A stretch of DNA of 19,265 bases. It comes from Bacillota bacterium (lineage in GTDB: Bacteria > Bacillota > Clostridia > Acetivibrionales > DSM-1351). Below the pieces are notes generated by a model, which was not told where the DNA came from, made no database searches, and was given only the letters and a program-made list of their open reading frames with translations. A program made the position numbers and the translations under genes. The stretch spans positions 1-19,265 of the forward strand of contig JAEZKZ010000059.1 of assembly GCA_023415305.1 (NCBI GenBank), in the 5' to 3' direction. Positions 14,042-19,265 of the stretch are shown here, in pieces. Position 1 is the first letter of the stretch. Each line of letters starts with the position of its first letter.

Positions 14042-15559
14042 ATGTCAGCATATTTTATGGGAATAGATAATGGGGGGACCTTAACTAAGGCAGTTATATT
14101 TGATGAAGGTGGCCATGAGATAGCCAGTGCTTCAGCAAGTATTAGAATGATTACTCCACGAGCCGGGTTTACAGAACGTGACATGGATGAGCTATGGGCA
14201 GCAAACTGCAAGGTAATAAAGGAAGCCATAAAAAAGTCTGGAATTCGTGCCAATGAAATAGCAGGAATAGCATGTACTGGTCATGGCAAAGGCTTATATT
14301 TATGGGGGAAGGATGATAAACCATGCTGTAATGGTATAATTTCAACAGATAGCAGGGCATGGATGTACCCTGAAAAATGGAAAAGGGATGGCACTCTTGA
14401 TAAAGTATTTATAAAAACATATCAAAATATATTAGCTAGCCAGCCCGTTTCGCTCCTATGCTGGCTTAAAGACAATAGTCCCGAAGTTTTTGATAACATT
14501 AAGTGGATTTTTGGAGTTAAGGATTACATAAGATTTAAGCTTACAGGTGAGGCATATGCCGAGATAACAGATTATTCGGGTTCATCTCTATTAAATCTAA
14601 GAGAACGTAATTTTGATAAAGAATTACTGAAAGAATACGGATTGGAGGCACTATTTGAAGCACTACCGCCAATAAAGGGATCTGCGGACATTTGTGGAGC
14701 TATTAGTGCAATTGCATGTGAGGAAACAGGGCTAACTGAAGGTACTCCGGTTGCAGGAGGAATGTTTGATATTGATGCCTGTGCCATTGCTATGAATATT
14801 ACTAATGAAGAAAATATTGCAGTGATAGCTGGTACATGGAGCATTAATGAATATATTTCTAAGCAACCTGTGTTAAACAAATCAGTAATGATGAATTCTT
14901 GCTACTGTATGGAAGATTATTACCTGATAGAAGAATGCAGTCCTACTTCGGCAGGGAATCATAGCTGGTTTATAGATATGTTTATGAAGGAAGAAAAGCA
15001 ACTAGCTAAAGCTGAAGGCGTTAATGTATACAAATATTGTGATATGCTGGCTGAAAAGGTTGCGCCTGACGAGCAAAATATTATATTTTTGCCGTATCTG
15101 TATGGCTCTAATTATAACCCTAAAGCTAAAGCTTCGTTAATAGGAGTTGACAGTCATCATACCAAAGCTCACATTATTCGTGCTGTAATGGAATGTATAG
15201 TTTTTTGCCACAGAGTGCATCTTGAAAAGCTACTGGCCAACAGGACATATACAAACTGTATCCGCTTGGCAGGAGGAGCTGCAAATTCAATGCTATGGGC
15301 ACAGATGTTTGCAGATATTCTTAAGCTGCCGGTAGAAATTATAGAGACAAAAGAGCTTGGGACACTTGGCTGCGCAATGGCAGCGGCCGTTGCTGCCGGG
15401 AAGTACGGAGATATAACAGAAGCTGCAGCAAAAATGGTCAAAATAAAGCAGCGGCTGGAGCCCAATTGTACCAACTACGAAGTATATGATAAGAAGTATA
15501 TGCTTTATAAAAAAGTATCTGAGATACTTGATAATACGTGTTATAGTTTCAATTCTTAG
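14042..15559 (+). CDS. lyxK: FGGY-family L-xylulose kinase (LyxK-like)
   Basis: This carbohydrate kinase is predicted to phosphorylate L-xylulose (or a related ketopentose) with ATP. The 505 residues match E. coli LyxK along their length: MGIDNGGTLTKA (6-17, phosphate-1 loop), PRAGFTERDMDELW (39-52), GHGKGLYLW (80-88), PVAGGMFDIDACA (236-248) with the likely catalytic base Asp243, GTWSINEY (264-271), ECSPTSAGNHSWF (298-310), FLPYLYGSN (349-357) and RLAGGAANSMLWAQMFAD (408-425, ATP-binding). AGAGGA (14027-14032) precedes ATG 14042. It follows the 3-epimerase by 22 bp and is separated from the 4-epimerase gene by 72 bp. Assignment to LyxK rather than AraB or XylB rests on overall similarity and the epimerase neighbours; exact substrate specificity cannot be read from sequence. 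Confidence 0.88.
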   Translation: MSAYFMGIDNGGTLTKAVIFDEGGHEIASASASIRMITPRAGFTERDMDELWAANCKVIKEAIKKSGIRANEIAGIACTGHGKGLYLWGKDDKPCCNGIISTDSRAWMYPEKWKRDGTLDKVFIKTYQNILASQPVSLLCWLKDNSPEVFDNIKWIFGVKDYIRFKLTGEAYAEITDYSGSSLLNLRERNFDKELLKEYGLEALFEALPPIKGSADICGAISAIACEETGLTEGTPVAGGMFDIDACAIAMNITNEENIAVIAGTWSINEYISKQPVLNKSVMMNSCYCMEDYYLIEECSPTSAGNHSWFIDMFMKEEKQLAKAEGVNVYKYCDMLAEKVAPDEQNIIFLPYLYGSNYNPKAKASLIGVDSHHTKAHIIRAVMECIVFCHRVHLEKLLANRTYTNCIRLAGGAANSMLWAQMFADILKLPVEIIETKELGTLGCAMAAAVAAGKYGDITEAAAKMVKIKQRLEPNCTNYEVYDKKYMLYKKVSEILDNTCYSFNS

Positions 15560-15575
15560 TGTTTCTATTTTTTAG

Positions 15576-15603
15576 TTGAAATAAAAACCGTCAAGAGTAT
15601 ATT
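15576..15603 (+). promoter_or_regulatory. Candidate internal promoter before the 4-epimerase gene
   Basis: TTGAAA (15576-15581) and TATATT (15598-15603) are 16 bases apart, each one mismatch from consensus. They lie in the only gap of more than 25 bp between the catabolic genes. No copy of the AGAAACGTTTCT operator is present here, so any such promoter would escape direct repression. Confidence 0.3.
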
Positions 15604-15631
15604 GTAAATAACATTAACTGGAGGAAAAATA

Positions 15632-16321
15632 ATGCTTGAGGAATTAAAACAAAGTGTATTAAAAGCAAATCTTGAATTGCCTTTGAAGGGTCTGGTTACA
15701 TATACATGGGGCAATGTAAGTGGTATTGATAGAGGCAGAGGAATTGTTGCCATTAAGCCAAGCGGAGTTGAATACAATGTAATGACTGTGGAGGATATAG
15801 TTCTTATTGACTTGTCAGGAAATATAGTTGAAGGAAGGTTAAATCCGTCATCAGATGCTCCAACTCACGTTGCTTTATACAATGCATTTAAAGAGATAGG
15901 TGGTGTTTGTCACACTCATTCCAGATGGGCTACATCATGGGCACAGGCAGGTAGGGCAATACCTGCATATGGTACTACACATGCAGATTATTTCTATGGA
16001 GAAATACCTTGTACAAGAGCACTAACTGATGGAGAAATAAATAGTGAGTATGAACAAAACACTGGAAAGGCTATAGTAGAAACTTTTAAGGGAAGCAATG
16101 AAAACTATATACCTGGGATTTTGGTGAAAAATCATGCGCCATTTACCTGGGGTAAGGATGCAAATGATGCAGTACACAACTCTGTTGTTCTAGAAGAAGT
16201 AGCAATGATGGCTTTACAGGCAAGTTATTTACACAAAGGAATTGAGCCGGTGTCGCAGACCCTGCTTGATAAGCACTTTTTGAGAAAACACGGTGCAAAT
16301 GCGTATTATGGGCAGAGATAA
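15632..16321 (+). CDS. araD: L-ribulose-5-phosphate 4-epimerase (AraD/UlaF type)
   Basis: This class II aldolase-fold enzyme converts L-ribulose 5-phosphate to D-xylulose 5-phosphate, which feeds the pentose phosphate pathway. The 229-residue length is that of AraD/UlaF/SgbE (228-231). Zinc ligands are His94 and His96 in CHTHSRWAT and His168 in VKNHAPFTWG. Asp75 (SSDAPTH) and Asp119 (THADYFYGE) correspond to E. coli AraD Asp76 and Asp120, and the C-terminal NAYYGQR provides the catalytic Tyr (Tyr226). TGGAGG (15619-15624) precedes ATG 15632. As the last gene of the operon it completes the route from the 3-epimerase product. Neither L-arabinose isomerase (AraA) nor ribulokinase (AraB) is nearby, which favours an L-xylulose rather than L-arabinose role. 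Confidence 0.95.
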   Translation: MLEELKQSVLKANLELPLKGLVTYTWGNVSGIDRGRGIVAIKPSGVEYNVMTVEDIVLIDLSGNIVEGRLNPSSDAPTHVALYNAFKEIGGVCHTHSRWATSWAQAGRAIPAYGTTHADYFYGEIPCTRALTDGEINSEYEQNTGKAIVETFKGSNENYIPGILVKNHAPFTWGKDANDAVHNSVVLEEVAMMALQASYLHKGIEPVSQTLLDKHFLRKHGANAYYGQR

Positions 16322-16373
16322 ACCTGTAAGAATTAAAATTAAGAGAATTTGCAAAAATATTTAAAAAGGGTAG

Positions 16374-16460
16374 ATGAAGCTTGGTGAGGAGTTCTTTAAT
16401 TATGCTAGAAGTATAAATCCTGAATTTATTATGTCAGGGGATTCCCCTTTCCGGTGTTGA
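16374..16460 (+). other. Short ORF or coding remnant of unknown origin
   Basis: From ATG 16374 a 28-codon frame reads MKLGEEFFNYARSINPEFIM before entering the GC-rich palindromic block and stopping at TGA. Beyond that stop the same frame stays open for 21 codons through the GC-rich block to TAA. Only AAAGG lies upstream, three bases from the ATG, which is poor spacing. It could be a decayed gene end interrupted by a repeat element. I do not recognise it. Confidence 0.2.
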
Positions 16461-16491
16461 GGGGGTGCAAAGGGGGGAGTAGTCCTCCCTA
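16433..16491 (+). repeat. GC-rich palindromic block between convergent operons
   Basis: In AT-rich DNA this segment has the arms AGGGGA / TCCCCT around a single T (16437-16449). It continues with GGGGG (16461-16465) and GGGGGG (16472-16477), the latter part of AGGGGGGA / TCCTCCCT (16471-16490, one G-U) around GTAG. It immediately precedes the hairpin at 16498. The composition contrast suggests a dispersed repeat element; copy number cannot be judged from one window. Confidence 0.45.
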
Positions 16492-16497
16492 GCGAAA

Positions 16498-16558
16498 AAG
16501 AAAATTCGCTCACAGTATTGAAATAAACACTAAAAAACTGAGCGAAGCGAATTTTCTT
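16498..16558 (+). terminator. Bidirectional terminator-like inverted repeat
   Basis: AAGAAAATTCGCT (16498-16510) and AGCGAATTTTCTT (16546-16558) are a perfect 13-bp inverted repeat; the loop contains CTCA / TGAG-type extra pairing (around 16509-16512 and 16539-16542). On the minus strand the stem is followed by a T-rich tract (complement of the A run at 16495-16504), suiting termination of the YesN/YesM transcript. On the plus strand the T-tract is mainly within the stem. It lies between the convergent 4-epimerase and response-regulator genes. The loop of 35 bases is long for a terminator. Confidence 0.55.
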
Positions 16559-16593
16559 GTTGTAACCTGGAATTCAAAGTATATGACAATTTT

Positions 16594-17673
16594 TTACAAA
16601 TCCTGTTGTTTATTATTTACCCATACAGTAGGAGACTGGCCAGTATACTTTTTAAACAGCTGGCTGAAATGCTTTTCGTCTTCATAGCCTACCATTTCCG
16701 ATACCTGATATATTTTCAAATCGGTATTACTTAGCAAATCCTTCGCTCTATTTATTCTAATGTTGATCAAATAAGCTGAAAAAGTAACACTCGTGACTTT
16801 TTTAAAAATTTGGCTGAAATAGGATGGATTTATGTGATACTGTCTGGATATGGATTCCAGCGTTATTTTGGTATTATAATGTTTTTCAACATATGACATA
16901 ATATCATTTACAATCCTTTTTCCATCGGAATTGTTCTGGCAGATTAACTCTTCAATTATTCTTTTAAAAATGCTTTTGACACAGTAGATTATAGCATCAC
17001 GTTGCTGTGGGGTTTTATAAATTAAAGCACTGCTTGAAAAGTTATCGTTAATAAAGTTCTTGTCCAGCATAAAAATATCACATATTTTGCTTGCAAGAAA
17101 AACAAATTCTTTAAATGTGTTCATATACACTTCAGGTGTTGAAACAGTACCCAGTTCGGAATAAAATTCATCTATATATTTGTATATGTTGGTCAGATCC
17201 TTGGATTCAACAAAATGTATCAATAAACTTTCATACTTTTTCAGCAGTTGCTCCCTTATCTGAATACTCAGACTCATATTATGGCTTACTGCCATACTTG
17301 TACTTTCAAGATCTTCTATTGCACGTAATAATACACCTGTCAGTTCTTCCTGCTTTATTGGTTTAAGTATATAATCAAAGGCTCCGTATTTGATGGCTGT
17401 TCTGGTAAATTCAAAATCATTGAATCCACTAAGTATTATAAATTTTATATTCAGATTCTTTTTAAGAGACATTAATACCTCCAGGCCATCCATAAGGGGC
17501 ATTTTTATATCACAAAGGATTATATCCGGAGATGAAGATTCAATCAGGGACAGGGCTTCAATACCATTGGAAGCCTGTCCTGCCAGGCTGCAATTCAAGT
17601 CCCCCCATTGAATTTTATTAATAAGATTTCTTCTGAAAATATCTTCATCATCAACAATAATTACTTTAAACAT
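16594..17673 (-). CDS. AraC-type response regulator (YesN family)
   Basis: This is a two-component response regulator that binds DNA when phosphorylated by its partner kinase. The 359 residues start at ATG 17673; an in-frame GTG at 17679 lies closer to the AAAGGA motif (complement of 17685-17690) and is possible. The receiver domain covers about residues 1-120, with Asp8/Asp9, phosphoacceptor Asp55 in LCDIKMPLMDG and the conserved Lys in DYILKPI. A linker of about 130 residues follows. The C-terminal AraC double helix-turn-helix (about 255-355) includes ITLESISRQYHINPSYFSQI and KIYQVSEMVGYEDEKHFSQL. It lies 26 bp after the sensor kinase gene, one operon. Members of this family usually control sugar ABC transporters or glycoside hydrolases nearby; such targets are not in this window. 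Confidence 0.95.
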   Translation of the reverse strand: MFKVIIVDDEDIFRRNLINKIQWGDLNCSLAGQASNGIEALSLIESSSPDIILCDIKMPLMDGLEVLMSLKKNLNIKFIILSGFNDFEFTRTAIKYGAFDYILKPIKQEELTGVLLRAIEDLESTSMAVSHNMSLSIQIREQLLKKYESLLIHFVESKDLTNIYKYIDEFYSELGTVSTPEVYMNTFKEFVFLASKICDIFMLDKNFINDNFSSSALIYKTPQQRDAIIYCVKSIFKRIIEELICQNNSDGKRIVNDIMSYVEKHYNTKITLESISRQYHINPSYFSQIFKKVTSVTFSAYLINIRINRAKDLLSNTDLKIYQVSEMVGYEDEKHFSQLFKKYTGQSPTVWVNNKQQDL

Positions 17674-17699
17674 ATCCACTACCGTCCTTTGCTATAGTT

Positions 17700-19265
17700 T
17701 TAAATCAGACTTTGTCTATTTTGATTGGGAATCCTGATTATTACTTCGGTTCCTATATTGACAATGCTGTTGATGGTCAGCCTGTATTCCTTGCCATAAT
17801 TCAGGATGAGTCTCCTGTTTATATTGTTCAGTCCTAGAAATTGGGTGTTAAATTTGTTTTCACTGCTTTCATCCTGGGCATCCCTAGCGAAAATCTCTAT
17901 TATGGCATCTAATTTAGCAGGTTCTATTCCTGTTCCATTATCCCTTATACATATACAATGGTCTTTCACGGTAGAGTATGCATGAATATGGATAGCAGCA
18001 TCGTCAAACTTTGAATATATACCATGTGAAATGGAATTTTCTATTATTGGCTGAAGTATCAACCTTGGAATTTTTATATCAAGCAGACCGGCAGGAATAT
18101 CAATATCAAATTTAAACCTATTATTTAGTCTTATGGATTGAATATATATATAATTTTTTACATGCTCAATTTCTTCAAAGAGATGAACATATCTATCCTC
18201 ACCTTCAATACTATATCGGAATATTGAAGAGAGCGATTGACAAATTGCAGATACTTCTTCTTTTTCTCCGCATTCGGCAAAATCCGAAATAGATTGCAGG
18301 GTATTGTATATAAAGTGTGGATTAATCTGAGACTGAAGTGCATATATGGTTGCATTCTTTTCTGCAATCTGGGCCTCGTAAACGTTTTGGATCAGTGAAT
18401 TAAGCTTAGATACCATGAAATTGAAGGAATTACCCAATTTACCTATTTCATCGTTAAATTTTGACATAAAATGAATGTTAAAGTTTCCGTTCTGAACCTG
18501 ATACATCTTTAACTCCAGCTTTTTTAGGGGTCTTGTAATAGCGGAGGATATGATGGCAAGTACCAGGCTCGTCAGTAATATTGAAAATATAGCTGTCACA
18601 AGCATCAATCTGATAACACTGTTAGCCTTTGAATTATAGGATGCAAGGGAATGAACCGAAACAACTTTCCAATTGGTGTCATTTATTGGATAGTAGGTGT
18701 AAAAGAAGGTTTCGGCTCCCACAGTAAGAAAAGTACTGTCATAGGGCTTCGAATATATCTTTTCAAAAACCTGTGCATCTATTTTTCTGTGAACATTGTT
18801 AGAATTCTTTGAATATAGAATTTCATCGTTATCAACAATCATAATATCGTTGGTTTCAATAAAATTGAGACTGTTTATTAATTCATTAAAAAAGCTGTAG
18901 TTGATATCGTAAATTATATATCCTATTTCTTTGAAATTCCTTATGGAATGGATTTTTTTAACCACACTGAAAACCATCTTATTATCATTAATGTATTGCC
19001 TTTCATGTGAACCTATGTATTGAGTATTGGTATTCGTATTTTTCAGAGCATTGTTTATAAAGTCATAGTTATAATTTATATGTGATTTGCCTTTGTAATA
19101 TAATTCAGCATTATTTCCAAATATTAAAATTGAAGAGTATTCCACCCTTTTTTCAAATATATTATTTAGAAAATCATTTACCTTGGCATATTCAACTATT
19201 TTGTCGGGTGTATTTTCCTGACTTGGGAAAGATAGAGATCTTTGAACATTATCATTATTTGAGAC
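17700..19265 (-). CDS. Sensor histidine kinase (YesM family), 5' end beyond window
   Basis: This is a membrane sensor kinase partner of the downstream YesN-type regulator. The frame is open from the right edge (19265) for 521 codons to TAA at 17700-17702, so the N-terminus, with the first membrane helix, lies outside; the GTG at 19145 is internal. Visible parts are an extracytoplasmic sensing domain (about fragment residues 1-215), a membrane helix (about 217-241, LMLVTAIFSILLTSLVLAII) and a HAMP linker (ITRPLKKLELKMYQ). The His_kinase segment is QSQINPHFIYNTLQSI with phosphoacceptor His317. The ATPase domain has the N box (ILQPIIENSISHGI), DNGTGI and FLGLNNINRRL. Architecture is normal for the family, whose complete members have near 580-600 residues. 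The ligand cannot be read from sequence. Confidence 0.95.
   Translation of the reverse strand, partial: VSNNDNVQRSLSFPSQENTPDKIVEYAKVNDFLNNIFEKRVEYSSILIFGNNAELYYKGKSHINYNYDFINNALKNTNTNTQYIGSHERQYINDNKMVFSVVKKIHSIRNFKEIGYIIYDINYSFFNELINSLNFIETNDIMIVDNDEILYSKNSNNVHRKIDAQVFEKIYSKPYDSTFLTVGAETFFYTYYPINDTNWKVVSVHSLASYNSKANSVIRLMLVTAIFSILLTSLVLAIISSAITRPLKKLELKMYQVQNGNFNIHFMSKFNDEIGKLGNSFNFMVSKLNSLIQNVYEAQIAEKNATIYALQSQINPHFIYNTLQSISDFAECGEKEEVSAICQSLSSIFRYSIEGEDRYVHLFEEIEHVKNYIYIQSIRLNNRFKFDIDIPAGLLDIKIPRLILQPIIENSISHGIYSKFDDAAIHIHAYSTVKDHCICIRDNGTGIEPAKLDAIIEIFARDAQDESSENKFNTQFLGLNNINRRLILNYGKEYRLTINSIVNIGTEVIIRIPNQNRQSLI

Noticed and set aside
18379..18390. AAACGTTT core inside the sensor kinase gene as a third operator
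   Set aside because: The flanks do not extend the AGAAACGTTTCT palindrome and the site lies mid-gene; an 8-bp core alone is expected by chance.
1..19265. CRISPR array, tRNA or rRNA genes, insertion sequences
   Set aside because: No regularly spaced repeats, cloverleaf-like sequences, rRNA segments or transposase-like reading frames were seen on either strand.

Overview
The window looks like a chromosomal segment of a low-GC Gram-positive bacterium of the class Clostridia. The reasons are AT-rich intergenic DNA, strong AGGAGG-type ribosome binding sites, an rplK-rplA-rplJ-rplL-rpoB-rpoC order, a compact 1165-residue RpoC and a YesM/YesN-type two-component pair. The proteins and the pentose operon would suit a plant-polysaccharide-degrading Ruminiclostridium-like organism, but that genus guess is inference only.

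Region 1 (1-10644) is the ribosomal protein / RNA polymerase cluster. It holds the 3' part of rplK, then rplA preceded by an mRNA hairpin resembling the 23S rRNA L1 site. Next come a 389-bp gap with a promoter, an L10-type leader and an attenuator terminator, then rplJ (TTG start) and rplL with its own terminator. A 712-bp gap full of inverted repeats and candidate promoters precedes rpoB and rpoC. A very strong terminator closes the unit at 10602-10644. The usual clostridial continuation (L7Ae-like gene, rpsL, rpsG, fusA) is not present in the roughly 8.6 kb that follow.

Region 2 (10685-16321) is a pentose catabolic locus read on the same strand: a LacI-family repressor gene, a 31-codon leader ORF, a phosphomannose-isomerase-like cupin protein, L-xylulose-5-phosphate 3-epimerase (UlaE type), a LyxK-type FGGY kinase and a class II aldolase-fold L-ribulose-5-phosphate 4-epimerase (AraD/UlaF type). 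Two perfect palindromes with the core AGAAACGTTTCT lie just upstream of the repressor gene and just upstream of the catabolic genes, predicting autoregulation and operon control by the repressor. The enzymes spell out L-xylulose -> L-xylulose-5-P -> L-ribulose-5-P -> D-xylulose-5-P. The cupin protein has what look like metal ligands of a sugar isomerase and is the natural candidate for making the entry ketose, but that is inference. No transporter is in the window.

Region 3 (16322-16593) is a short convergent gap with a GC-rich palindromic block and a bidirectional terminator-like hairpin. Region 4 (16594-19265, minus strand) is an AraC-type YesN response regulator and a YesM-type sensor kinase that runs off the right edge.

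The least explained features are the leader ORF whose sequence carries a perfect complement of the downstream Shine-Dalgarno, a perfect 14-bp hairpin inside the start of the ulaE-like gene, the cupin protein itself, and the structured rplL-rpoB gap.
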